DNA from: Oscillibacter sp.
GTDB taxonomy: Bacteria; Bacillota; Clostridia; Oscillospirales; Oscillospiraceae
Direction: 5' to 3'
NCBI GenBank assembly: GCA_022796315.1
Contig: JAAWIL010000008.1
Location: forward strand, 1 to 26,512
Length of the DNA stretch: 26,512 nt
The position numbers were made by a program, and so were the translations under genes. The notes beneath the pieces are model-generated. The model was not told the origin of the DNA and did no database searches. It saw only the letters and a list, made by a program, of their open reading frames with translations. Positions 1 to 7,057 of this stretch are shown in pieces. The first letter of the stretch is position 1; each line of letters begins with the position of its first letter.

Positions 1-18
1 AGGACCTGTACAGGTCCT
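1..18. repeat. Perfect 18-bp palindrome at left edge
   Basis: The sequence AGGACCTGTACAGGTCCT equals its own reverse complement. It sits 31 bases before the permease start and is cut by the window edge, so a larger structure cannot be excluded. It is not followed by a T-run on the + strand. It could be an intercistronic hairpin between an upstream binding-protein gene and the permease, or an operator. The function is inferred only. Confidence 0.5.
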
Positions 19-49
19 CTGCTTTCGCGGTGAAGAGAGAGGAAACGCT

Positions 50-748
50 ATGCTTAGTGTCACACTGACCCTGCTTTCCGGGTTCAAGACCACGGTCCTG
101 TTATTTTTTCTGACGCTGCTGTTCGCCCTTCCCCTGGGCCTTCTCATCAGCTTTGGCTCCATGAGCAAGTGGACGCCCTTCCGCTCCCTGGACCACAAGG
201 GCGCCGACCCCTTTGTAAAAGCTCTGGCACAATTTCGTCCCATCAGCGCCGTGTTCGGCATTCTCGTCTGGATCATCCGGGGCACTCCCCTGCTGCTGCA
301 GGTCCTGGTGATCTTCTATGTTCCTGGTCTGCTGTTCAAGCTGCCGCTGCTGCCCCGGTTTACTGCGGCGCTGGTGGCCTTTGTCATCAACTACGCCTGC
401 TACTTCTCTGAGATCTATCGGGGCGGCATCCAGTCCGTCCCTGTGGGGCAGTACGAGGCCGGTCAGGTGCTGGGCATGACCAAGAGCCAGATCTTCTTCA
501 AGATCACCCTGCTCCAGGTCATCAAGCGGATTGTTCCCCCCATGGGCAACGAGTTCATCACCCTGGTGAAGGACACCGCTCTGGTGCGGGTCATCGCCGT
601 GTATGAGCTCATCTGGATGGGCGAGTCGTACATCAAAAAGGGCATGATCTATCCCCTGTTCTATACGGCGGTCTTCTACCTGGTGTTCAACGGCATCCTG
701 ACCGTTCTGCTGCGCTGGTTCGAGAAAAAGCTGAGTTATTTTAAATGA
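50..748 (+). CDS. Polar amino-acid ABC transporter permease (HisM/GlnP family)
   Basis: This is an integral membrane permease of 232 aa for a polar amino-acid uptake ABC transporter. It has several hydrophobic segments, the RGTPLLLQ motif typical of HisMQ-type permeases (about residues 78-85), and a cytoplasmic EAA loop near residues 136-160 (EAGQVLGMTKSQ...), which contacts the ATPase. The length is normal for the family. The start at 50 is preceded by a GAGAGGAAA ribosome site. The stop is 11 bases before the probable start of the ATPase gene, so the two are co-transcribed. No substrate-binding protein is in the window; it probably lies just to the left. The substrate (glutamine, histidine, cystine or another) cannot be told from the permease alone. 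Confidence 0.93.
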   Translation: MLSVTLTLLSGFKTTVLLFFLTLLFALPLGLLISFGSMSKWTPFRSLDHKGADPFVKALAQFRPISAVFGILVWIIRGTPLLLQVLVIFYVPGLLFKLPLLPRFTAALVAFVINYACYFSEIYRGGIQSVPVGQYEAGQVLGMTKSQIFFKITLLQVIKRIVPPMGNEFITLVKDTALVRVIAVYELIWMGESYIKKGMIYPLFYTAVFYLVFNGILTVLLRWFEKKLSYFK

Positions 749-759
749 GGAGGGGCGGT

Positions 760-1527
760 ATGTCTGTTTTAGAGGTCCAACACATCAAAAAGTACTTCGG
801 CATCACCCGAGTGCTCAATGACATCAGCTTTTCCCTGGAACAGGGACAGGCCCTGTCCATCATCGGCTCCTCCGGCTCCGGAAAGACCACCCTCCTGCGG
901 TGCCTGAACTTCCTGGAAACCCCCAACGGCGGCACCATCTCCGTCAACGGAAACATCATCTTCAATGCCGCCAACCCCCAAACCCAGCTGGACAGCGAAA
1001 TCCGGAAAAAGCGCCTCCATTTCGGCCTGGTCTTCCAGAACTTCAACCTCTTCCCCCAGTATACCGCCCTGCAAAATGTCACCCTGGCCCCGGAGCTGCT
1101 GGCCAAGGAGCGGGGCGGAGAGAGCAAGGAGGACATTGTGGCAAACGGCAAGGCGCTGCTGGCCCAGATGGGTCTGGCGGACCGGGCAAACCACTACCCC
1201 CACCAGCTCTCCGGCGGGCAGCAGCAGCGGGTGGCCATTGCCCGGGCCCTGGCTATGCGCCCGGATATCCTCTGCTTTGACGAGCCCACTTCCGCCCTGG
1301 ACCCGGAGCTCACCGGCGAGGTCCTGCGGGTCATTCGGGATCTGGCGGACCAGAAGACCACCATGATCATCGTCACCCACGAGATGGCCTTCGCCCGGGA
1401 TGTAGCGGACCAGATCATCTTCATGGACGGTGGTGTCATCGTGGAGCAGGGCGACCCTCACCAGGTGATCGACCACCCCAGGGAGGAGCGGACCCGGCAG
1501 TTCCTGGCCCATTACGCGGAGAAGTAA
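760..1527 (+). CDS. Polar amino-acid ABC transporter ATPase (GlnQ/HisP type)
   Basis: This is the cytoplasmic ATPase that energises the adjacent permease. All ABC motifs are visible: Walker A GSSGSGKTTLL, Q-loop in VFQNFNLFPQ, signature LSGGQQQRVAIARAL, Walker B ILCFDEPTSALDPE and H-loop IIVTHEMAFARD. The length of 255 aa fits the polar amino-acid family. I chose ATG 760 (MSVLEVQHIKKYFG) because a very strong ribosome site, GAGGAGGGG, lies just before it. An upstream in-frame ATG at 745 overlaps the permease stop but has no comparable site. The naming of the transported amino acid is left open. Confidence 0.95.
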   Translation: MSVLEVQHIKKYFGITRVLNDISFSLEQGQALSIIGSSGSGKTTLLRCLNFLETPNGGTISVNGNIIFNAANPQTQLDSEIRKKRLHFGLVFQNFNLFPQYTALQNVTLAPELLAKERGGESKEDIVANGKALLAQMGLADRANHYPHQLSGGQQQRVAIARALAMRPDILCFDEPTSALDPELTGEVLRVIRDLADQKTTMIIVTHEMAFARDVADQIIFMDGGVIVEQGDPHQVIDHPREERTRQFLAHYAEK

Positions 1528-1603
1528 TTGCTCTGTGCGCTGTCCGGTGACTCACTGGGCAAACGCGGCGGAAAACAGATTTACAGATTTTGAGGTGTAC
1601 GGC

Positions 1604-2080
1604 ATGACTCCCTTACTCCTTACCAGTCCCACCTTTGCGCCAGGCTGTCCCATCCCCCGGCGGCACACCGGCTTTGAAGCGGATCTTTCCCCCGCGCTGT
1701 GCCTGTCCGGCCTCACTCCGGAGGCCGTTTCCCTGGCGGTGACCATGGATGATTTAGACGTTCCCTTCACCAAGATCTACAGCCACTGGTTAATCTGGAA
1801 TCTGCCGCCTGCGGCAGAGCTCCCTGAGGGCATTCCCCATGGCCAAACGCTGCCGGAGCTGGGCGGCGCGGTACAGGGGATTGGATATGGCAGACATGGT
1901 TACCGCGGTCCCTATCCGCCGCCATTCCTACGCGCCCCCCACCGGTATCTCTTCCAGGTCTATGCCCTGGACTGCCGTCTGGAGCTGTCCCCCCGTATCA
2001 GGCGGGCGGCGCTGCTGTCCGCTATGCAAGGCCATATCCTACAGGAGGCCAGTCTTCTGGGTACTTTCCAAAGAACATAA
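1604..2080 (+). CDS. YbhB/YbcL-family PEBP (Raf kinase inhibitor-like) protein
   Basis: This 158-aa protein belongs to the phosphatidylethanolamine-binding-protein superfamily. The ligand-pocket signatures are present: DDLDVP followed by SHWLIWNLPP in the first half, then GYRGPYPP and HRYLFQVYALD in the second. Bacterial members are small cytoplasmic or periplasmic proteins with no firmly established role. I placed the start at ATG 1604 because GAGGTG lies 6 bases upstream and the family fold begins there. A GTG at 1535 would add 23 residues without family similarity. It follows the ABC ATPase by 76 bases with no evident terminator, so it may be read from the same transcript, but a functional link to transport is not shown. 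Confidence 0.85.
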   Translation: MTPLLLTSPTFAPGCPIPRRHTGFEADLSPALCLSGLTPEAVSLAVTMDDLDVPFTKIYSHWLIWNLPPAAELPEGIPHGQTLPELGGAVQGIGYGRHGYRGPYPPPFLRAPHRYLFQVYALDCRLELSPRIRRAALLSAMQGHILQEASLLGTFQRT

Positions 2081-2087
2081 GAAGAAA

Positions 2088-2120
2088 AGGCGAAGCGTGG
2101 AGAATCTCCACGCTTCGCTT
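2088..2120. terminator. Bidirectional terminator between convergent genes
   Basis: A 14-bp perfect stem (GCGAAGCGTGGAGA, 2090-2103, pairing with 2105-2118) with an almost closed loop sits exactly between the stops of the PEBP gene (2080) and the sipL-like gene (2126). On the - strand it is followed by CCTTTTCTTC, which suits intrinsic termination of the leftward transcript. The + strand tail is less T-rich, so rightward termination is weaker. Confidence 0.8.
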
Positions 2121-2125
2121 CGTTG

Positions 2126-3664
2126 TCAGGCTCTTTTTCGCGGAATCAGCAGCAGCTTCTCCCGGGAGAGCTCCTCCTCCCCCTCCAGCTGGTTGGCGGC
2201 CAGGATGGAGGCGATGGTGGTGTTATGGCGCTTGGCCAGATCCCAGGCGGTCTCCTGCTTCCCCATGCACCGCAGCACCAGGGACGGCGCTCCGGTCATG
2301 TCCTTGGCGGCCTCTGTGTTCAGCTTGGCGGAGGTGATACACACCCGCTTTACGCGGCTGGCGGCCTCCGCCCGGAAATCCACCGGGAAGCGCACCTCAA
2401 TGCCCCGGTCTCCCAGGCTCCCCTGGACCTCCTCCGGGCACACGGCCCGGGCGGTGACCCGGCAGTCCTCCGGCAGCTCCAGCTGGCAGCTGACATCCAC
2501 ATTCCGCTCCGCCACCAGCGGCACGCCGCCCTCGTCCAGGTACAGCGCCCGCACCAGCGCCCCGGTCCGCAGAGTGGACACACTCCCCTCCCGGCTGACC
2601 GACACGCTGCCGCAGGAGACCGTCAGGGACAGGATCGACTCCGCCACCACGCCGATCTCCAGCACTTCCCGCACCGTCTGGCGGCGGGTCATGGTCTCAC
2701 AGAAGCTGGTGAGGTTCAGGGGCTGGGCCTCGTAATCCGTCTCATAGGCGGTGGAGTAGAGGTCGTTCAAGAGGGTCAGCTCCCGCTCCTCCCGCAGCAG
2801 CGCCGTCGCGTGGAGGTAGAAGGTCACGGCAATCTGCCGCCCCTCCGGATCGTCCCCGTCAATCTGGAGGTCCGTTCCGGTCAGCTGCAGCTGTACGAAG
2901 GCCGAGGCCCCCTCCTGGGCTCCCTCCACCTCCATGATCTGGGAGAAGGGCAGCTCCACAGAGGTGGAACTGCAGCGCCCCTCCGCCGTCCGGTACAGCA
3001 GCGTCACGGAAAAAACGCCCTTGAAGATCAGCTTGCTGCCCACAATCTTGGCCTCCGTCACCGAGCTGCACACCTGGTTGGTCAGCAGCTCCGCGGCGCC
3101 CTCCCGGCCCGGAGACAAGTTCATCTCCTCCGTAAAGGTAAAATCCTTCTCCGCGATGTGGGTCAGCAGGATGGCCCGCTGCTGCTCCTGCCGCTTTTCT
3201 ACCGCCAAGCCCTCCGCTCCCTCCAGGTCCGTGCAGAAGTTCAAGGCCGCCTTCTGGTAGCCCACCAGATGGGTCACCAGCTTGCAGTGGGTAAAGATCT
3301 TTCTGGGGTTCAGCATCCTGGTCTCCAGAAATTCCGGCTCAATGTCCGCCGTCAGGCACGTGCAGCCCGACAGGCCCCGGCCGTCGCCCTCTACGGTAAA
3401 GGGCATGGCAAACTCTAGCGTGCGAATTCCGCTCTCTCCATCCGGAGTATAGAGCACAGTGACCCGCACATTTCCGGAGAGTTCCGCCTTGCCGTCCCGC
3501 AGCTCCCGGCTGTGTATGTAGACCTTCCCATCCGTCTCAATAATGCGGGCGATATCTGGGCAGTAGTCCGGTACGATGGTCTCCGCCGTCTCTTCCTGGG
3601 TCAGCACCAGCTCGCCGCCTGTCTCATAGGCGTCCAAACACGCCCGTTTCAATTCCAGTTCCAT
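2126..3664 (-). CDS. sipL: SPOCS-domain/LysM spore morphogenesis protein (SipL-like)
   Basis: This 512-aa protein has a large SPOCS (DUF3794) region, including the recognisable VPDYCPDIARII segment near residues 31-42 and further SPOCS-like segments through the middle. It ends in a LysM module of about 45 residues (ETAWDLAKRHNTTIASILAAN...). This architecture matches SipL of Clostridioides difficile, which binds SpoIVA and anchors the spore coat, doing the job of SpoVID in Bacillus. No signal peptide is seen, consistent with a mother-cell cytoplasmic protein. I chose ATG 3664 over 3694 because AAGGAAGGG precedes it at good spacing. It is the last gene of the leftward sporulation unit, just downstream of spoVM. 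The paralogue assignment (SipL rather than another DUF3794 protein) rests on domain order and neighbours. Confidence 0.8.
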   Translation of the reverse strand: MELELKRACLDAYETGGELVLTQEETAETIVPDYCPDIARIIETDGKVYIHSRELRDGKAELSGNVRVTVLYTPDGESGIRTLEFAMPFTVEGDGRGLSGCTCLTADIEPEFLETRMLNPRKIFTHCKLVTHLVGYQKAALNFCTDLEGAEGLAVEKRQEQQRAILLTHIAEKDFTFTEEMNLSPGREGAAELLTNQVCSSVTEAKIVGSKLIFKGVFSVTLLYRTAEGRCSSTSVELPFSQIMEVEGAQEGASAFVQLQLTGTDLQIDGDDPEGRQIAVTFYLHATALLREERELTLLNDLYSTAYETDYEAQPLNLTSFCETMTRRQTVREVLEIGVVAESILSLTVSCGSVSVSREGSVSTLRTGALVRALYLDEGGVPLVAERNVDVSCQLELPEDCRVTARAVCPEEVQGSLGDRGIEVRFPVDFRAEAASRVKRVCITSAKLNTEAAKDMTGAPSLVLRCMGKQETAWDLAKRHNTTIASILAANQLEGEEELSREKLLLIPRKRA

Positions 3665-3722
3665 GAGGGTTCCCTTCCTTTCCCGGCAGTTCATGTCCCA
3701 TCCTATGAACCGCCCGGACCGG

Positions 3723-3797
3723 TTATGCCTTCACGTGGAACAATTTCCGCAGGATGCCCCGCAGTGCCTTCGGGGATTTCCAAACCACAATGTTCAT
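3723..3797 (-). CDS. spoVM: Stage V sporulation protein M-like microprotein (24 aa)
   Basis: This is a 24-codon gene with a near-perfect ribosome site (GGAAAGGAGGAG, spacing about 6) before ATG 3797. The peptide begins MNIVVWKSPKALRGILRK. Aligned without gaps to my memory of B. subtilis SpoVM (26 aa), it shares K7, P9, K10, L12, G14, I15 and R17. SpoVM is an amphipathic helix that recognises positive membrane curvature on the forespore and recruits SpoIVA; Pro9 is important for that. The position also fits: in B. subtilis spoVM lies just downstream of the prkC-rsgA cluster, and here it sits between rsgA and a SipL-like gene whose relatives act in the same pathway. Gene callers with ordinary length cut-offs would miss it. 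The call is homology by eye plus synteny. Confidence 0.82.
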   Translation of the reverse strand: MNIVVWKSPKALRGILRKLFHVKA

Positions 3798-3834
3798 ACT
3801 GCTCCTCCTTTCCGCCCGCCGGTCTCAGGCAGGC

Positions 3835-3987
3835 TCAGCGCCGGCAGCAGGCACAGCCGCAGGCAATCAGCAAAAAGGCCACCAAAAACATCAGGAACCC
3901 CACAGGAAAGATGATCGCAATCAAGATTCCCGCGCCCAGGGCCGCCGCACAGATTCCCAGAATCCGGCACCCTCCGCCTCGATACAT
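3835..3987 (-). CDS. Small Cys-rich membrane protein, unknown function
   Basis: This 50-aa protein begins MYRGGGCRILG at ATG 3987, after a strong ribosome site (GGGGAGGTG, spacing about 7). The same frame extends upstream to 4080, but that part lacks a ribosome site and does not look protein-like. After the basic, glycine-rich N-terminus come one long or two short hydrophobic segments (about residues 9-45). The tail is cysteine-rich and basic, ending CGCACCRR. It is the first gene of the unit that continues with spoVM (37-bp gap) and sipL, so a role in sporulation or envelope remodelling is a reasonable inference. I do not recognise a characterised family. Confidence 0.65.
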   Translation of the reverse strand: MYRGGGCRILGICAAALGAGILIAIIFPVGFLMFLVAFLLIACGCACCRR

Positions 3988-4103
3988 ACGCTGCACCTCC
4001 CCTCGTCTGTTCCAGTATATCCCTCCGGGGCTGTCCGGGTTCCTGGTCATCCGCCCCTCTTCTACCATTGCACAAAACAAATATTTTGTTTAATATTTTC
4101 CGT
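3988..4103 (-). promoter_or_regulatory. AT-rich gap likely holding the sporulation-unit promoter
   Basis: Between the hairpin after rsgA and the 50-aa gene, the composition shifts to strongly AT-rich at about 4072-4103. This stretch contains an inverted repeat AAACAAA-TAT-TTTGTTT (4075-4091), unusual in this GC-rich region. I see no convincing sigma-A -35/-10 pair. A mother-cell sigma-E promoter would be expected for spoVM and sipL, and ATATT motifs are present, but no full match is clear. The promoter call is inference from position and composition. Confidence 0.35.
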
Positions 4104-4140
4104 AAACACATGGACCGCCACCTAGACGGTCCATGTGCTT
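4104..4140 (-). terminator. Hairpin terminator/attenuator after rsgA
   Basis: Arms at 4104-4117 and 4127-4140 pair over 14 positions in the leftward transcript (core CACATGGACCG with CGGTCCATGTG, plus one G-U pair) around a 9-base loop. The hairpin starts four bases after the rsgA stop. The U-tail is short (UUU then ACGG), so termination may be partial. It marks the boundary between the long housekeeping block and the sporulation unit. Confidence 0.6.
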
Positions 4141-4143
4141 GCC

Positions 4144-5034
4144 CTATTTTTTGTTTTCCTGCCAATCCTTCAGGGATTTCAGCTCCTCGTGAAGCCGCAG
4201 ATAGCTGTTGTGACGGCTTCGCTGGATTTCCCCGCGCTTCAGCGCCTCCAGCACCGCGCAGCCCTTTTCCTTTGTATGGCTGCACCCCACGAAACGGCAT
4301 TGGTCCAGATACGGCGCAAACTCCCGGAAGAGCTCCGGCAGATGGCGCTTCAGTTCCAGGTCCAGCTCCTCCGTCTCAAAGGAGGAGAACCCCGGCGAAT
4401 CCATCACCTCCGCGCCGCAGCTGAGGCGGTAAAGCTCCACATGGCGGGTGGTATGGCGGCCCCGGCCCAGGGCGCCGCTGACCTCCCCCACCGGCAGCCG
4501 GAACTCCGGGTCCAAGGCGTTGAGAATACTGGACTTCCCCACGCCGGAGTTCCCCGTGAACGCGGACAGCTTCCCGGCGATGAGGGACCTCAGCGCCTCC
4601 ATTCCCTCCCCGGTCTCCGCACTGACCCGGAGGACCTGAAATCCGGCGGCGTGGTAAATCTCATAGAGGTCCTCCGCTGGGTCCAGGTCGCACTTGTTCA
4701 GGAGAACCATCACTTCGCAGTTCTTCAAGGCGGCGATGGCCGCCACCCGGTCAATGAGAAAGGGGTCCGTCCTGGGGATGGCGCCGGAGGCAATCACCAC
4801 CAGCTGGTCAATATTGGCCACAGCGGGCCTGGTAAAGGCATTCCGGCGGGGCAGGATCTTCTCCACGAATCCCTCGCCGTTTCCCAGCTCCCGGACCTCC
4901 ACCTGGTCCCCCACCAGAGGGGAGATCCCCTCCTTGCGGAACTTCCCTCGGGCGCGGCAGGTCAGCACCTCGCTGCCGCCCATGTCCACATAGTAGAAGC
5001 CGCTGAGGGCCTTTTGAATCCGTCCCTCACTCAT
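4144..5034 (-). CDS. rsgA: Ribosome small-subunit GTPase RsgA
   Basis: This is a circularly permuted GTPase that assists late 30S ribosome maturation. In the 296-aa product the G4 motif NKCD (113-116) precedes the G1 P-loop GNSGVGKS (161-168) and G3 DSPG (212-215), which is the diagnostic permuted order. An N-terminal OB-fold comes first, and a C-terminal zinc site follows with C246, C251, H253 and C259. I chose ATG 5034, which overlaps the prkC stop in ATGAGTGA. An in-frame codon at 5064 would add ten residues inside prkC. Translational coupling to prkC is likely. The rsgA-prkC pairing is conserved, and PrkC phosphorylates RsgA (CpgA) in Bacillus. Confidence 0.96.
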   Translation of the reverse strand: MSEGRIQKALSGFYYVDMGGSEVLTCRARGKFRKEGISPLVGDQVEVRELGNGEGFVEKILPRRNAFTRPAVANIDQLVVIASGAIPRTDPFLIDRVAAIAALKNCEVMVLLNKCDLDPAEDLYEIYHAAGFQVLRVSAETGEGMEALRSLIAGKLSAFTGNSGVGKSSILNALDPEFRLPVGEVSGALGRGRHTTRHVELYRLSCGAEVMDSPGFSSFETEELDLELKRHLPELFREFAPYLDQCRFVGCSHTKEKGCAVLEALKRGEIQRSRHNSYLRLHEELKSLKDWQENKK

Positions 5035-7042
5035 TGTTTCCGTCAACGGTGATGATCTGGTCATAGATCAGCTCATCGTCCAGGTAGGCCTGAATCCGGG
5101 TTTCCCCGTTGGCGTAGACCACGTAGGGGTATCCGTTGGACGTGCAGATGATGGTGTCCTGGAAGATCAGCTCGCCGTCCTGGTAAATCTTCAGATAACC
5201 GCTCTCCTTATTGGTGGGCAGGTCAAAGGTCACCGTGTCCGAGTGCTGCGCACCGCTGTTTTCCGGCCCCTTGCTGACCTTGAAGTTGACCTTGGTGCCC
5301 TCCGGCACATCGCTGTCGGCGGCGGGGTCCTGTTCCACCACCATGCCAACAGGCTGGTCGCTGAACACTTCCTCCACCTCGCCCCGCTCCAGTCCCATCG
5401 TCGCAAGCTGGTTCAAAACGCCTTCCAGCTGCAAGCCTGTAAAGGGAGGGACTTTCACAGATCGCGGCCCATTGCTGACCACCAGGACAATGGTATCTCC
5501 CCGGTTGAGAGGCTCTCCTTCCGCCGGGCTGGTGGAGATGATGCTTCCCTTCTCCACCTCGTCGTTGAAGACCCACTCCTCCTCCGGAGGCTCCACGATC
5601 TCCAGCTCATACCGCTCCATCAGATCCTTCAGCATGGCCTTTGCGTAGGGGATGCTCCGGTTCGTCACATCCAGCATCTGTCCTTGGTCCACGCCAGCGC
5701 TGACCCAGACGGTGATCTTCAGGTTCCCTCCCTTGAGGATCGTCCCCTCTTCCGGCTCCTGCCGGACAATGAGTCCCTTGTCATCGTCTGTGTCGCTGTA
5801 TACTACCTCATTAGAGACCTCGATCTCAAAGACCTCTTTGATCCCCTCCAGCTCCCGGGCCTCCTCTACCGTCATGCCGGTCAGCCGCTTCACGGTATAG
5901 GAGTCCGTCTGCTGGCCTCCATCAAAGGTCCCTACAATGGAGCGAATGAAGGTGAACGCCAGGGCCACCGCCAGCAGCACCGCCACAATCACCAGCGCGG
6001 TCTGCTTACTGTTTCGGCGGGAGGGAGCGTAGTCATCGTAATCATCGTCATAGTCCCGGCGATACTCCCGCTCCCGGCTGGCGGAAGAGGTCCGGATGGG
6101 TCCCGTCCGGTGGCCGCCTGCCGCGCCGTCCCGGGCGGCGGAGATCCGCAGGGGCCGGGTGGGTTCGTCCTCGTCGCTGGGCCGCAGGTCGGACAGCTCA
6201 AAGTCCAGACTGGCGCCGGGATTCTTCCGGAAGGACTCCAGGTCCGCAATCATGGCCTCGGCGTCCGGATAGCGCTTGTCCAGATCCGGCGCCATTGCCT
6301 TCATACAGATCAGCTCCAGCTGCTCCGGGATGTCGGGATTCACCTCTCTGGGCGCCAAGGGGATGGAACTCAAATGCTGGATGGCCACCGACACGGCGGA
6401 GTCCCCTTCAAAGGGCAGCCGGCCGGTAAGCATCTCATAGAGCACCACGCCGGCAGAGTACAGGTCGCTGCGGGCGCCGGTACGGTCTCCCCTGGCCTGC
6501 TCCGGAGAGATATAATGTACGGAGCCCAAGGCCTCCTGGGTCAAGGTCTGGGCGGCATTTTCCAGGCACGCAATGCCGAAATCGGCCACCTTGACGCTGC
6601 CGTCCCGCAGCACCATGATGTTCTGGGGCTTGATGTCCCGGTGGACAATCCCCCGGCTGTGGGCGTGGGAGAGCCCCCGGATAATCTGGGTGATGAAGTG
6701 CAGCGTCTCCCGCCAGTTCAGCTGACCCCGCTTCTCCATATACTGCTTCAACGTGATGCCGTCAATCAGCTCCATGACGATATACTCCATATCGCCGCCG
6801 CGGCTGACATCATAGACGGAGACAATATTGGGGTGAGAGAGCTGGGCGACGGCCTGGGACTCCGCGTTGAACCGGCGGCGGAAGTCGTCGTCCTGGGCCA
6901 GGTCCGACTTGAGGATTTTTACCGCCACCAAACGGTTGAGCCGGTGGCATTTGGCCTTGTAGACCACCGCCATCCCCCCGGTGCCGATGCGTTCCAGGAT
7001 TTCATAGCGGTTATCCAACATTTTTCCGATGTATTGATCCAT
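5027..7042 (-). CDS. prkC: PASTA-domain Ser/Thr protein kinase (PrkC/Stk)
   Basis: This is a membrane sensor kinase of 671 aa that responds to cell-wall fragments. The cytoplasmic Hanks kinase shows the G-loop IGTGGMAVVYKA (19-30), catalytic lysine K42, HRDIKPQN (134-141), DFG (154-156) and the APE-like SPEQ at 179-182. A linker with a Tyr/Asp-rich stretch (about 327-338) leads to a single transmembrane helix (about 348-366). About three PASTA repeats follow outside the cell (381-450, 451-526, 527-592). A C-terminal segment of about 79 residues after the last PASTA looks like an extra beta-rich domain. ATG 7042 follows a perfect TAAAGGAGGG site that includes the upstream stop. The cognate PP2C phosphatase is encoded immediately upstream as part of a fusion. 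Confidence 0.96.
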   Translation of the reverse strand: MDQYIGKMLDNRYEILERIGTGGMAVVYKAKCHRLNRLVAVKILKSDLAQDDDFRRRFNAESQAVAQLSHPNIVSVYDVSRGGDMEYIVMELIDGITLKQYMEKRGQLNWRETLHFITQIIRGLSHAHSRGIVHRDIKPQNIMVLRDGSVKVADFGIACLENAAQTLTQEALGSVHYISPEQARGDRTGARSDLYSAGVVLYEMLTGRLPFEGDSAVSVAIQHLSSIPLAPREVNPDIPEQLELICMKAMAPDLDKRYPDAEAMIADLESFRKNPGASLDFELSDLRPSDEDEPTRPLRISAARDGAAGGHRTGPIRTSSASREREYRRDYDDDYDDYAPSRRNSKQTALVIVAVLLAVALAFTFIRSIVGTFDGGQQTDSYTVKRLTGMTVEEARELEGIKEVFEIEVSNEVVYSDTDDDKGLIVRQEPEEGTILKGGNLKITVWVSAGVDQGQMLDVTNRSIPYAKAMLKDLMERYELEIVEPPEEEWVFNDEVEKGSIISTSPAEGEPLNRGDTIVLVVSNGPRSVKVPPFTGLQLEGVLNQLATMGLERGEVEEVFSDQPVGMVVEQDPAADSDVPEGTKVNFKVSKGPENSGAQHSDTVTFDLPTNKESGYLKIYQDGELIFQDTIICTSNGYPYVVYANGETRIQAYLDDELIYDQIITVDGNNE

Positions 7043-7057
7043 AAAACGCTCCCTCCT

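Noticed and set aside
2123..3418. 431-codon open frame on the + strand opposite sipL
   Set aside because: It is antisense to a gene with clear SPOCS and LysM segments, its composition is that of a shadow frame, and it starts inside the terminator region.
3794..4300. 168-codon - strand frame overlapping rsgA and the 50-aa gene
   Set aside because: It passes through the hairpin and AT-rich gap, overlaps rsgA out of frame, and lacks a ribosome site; the 50-aa and spoVM frames explain this stretch better.
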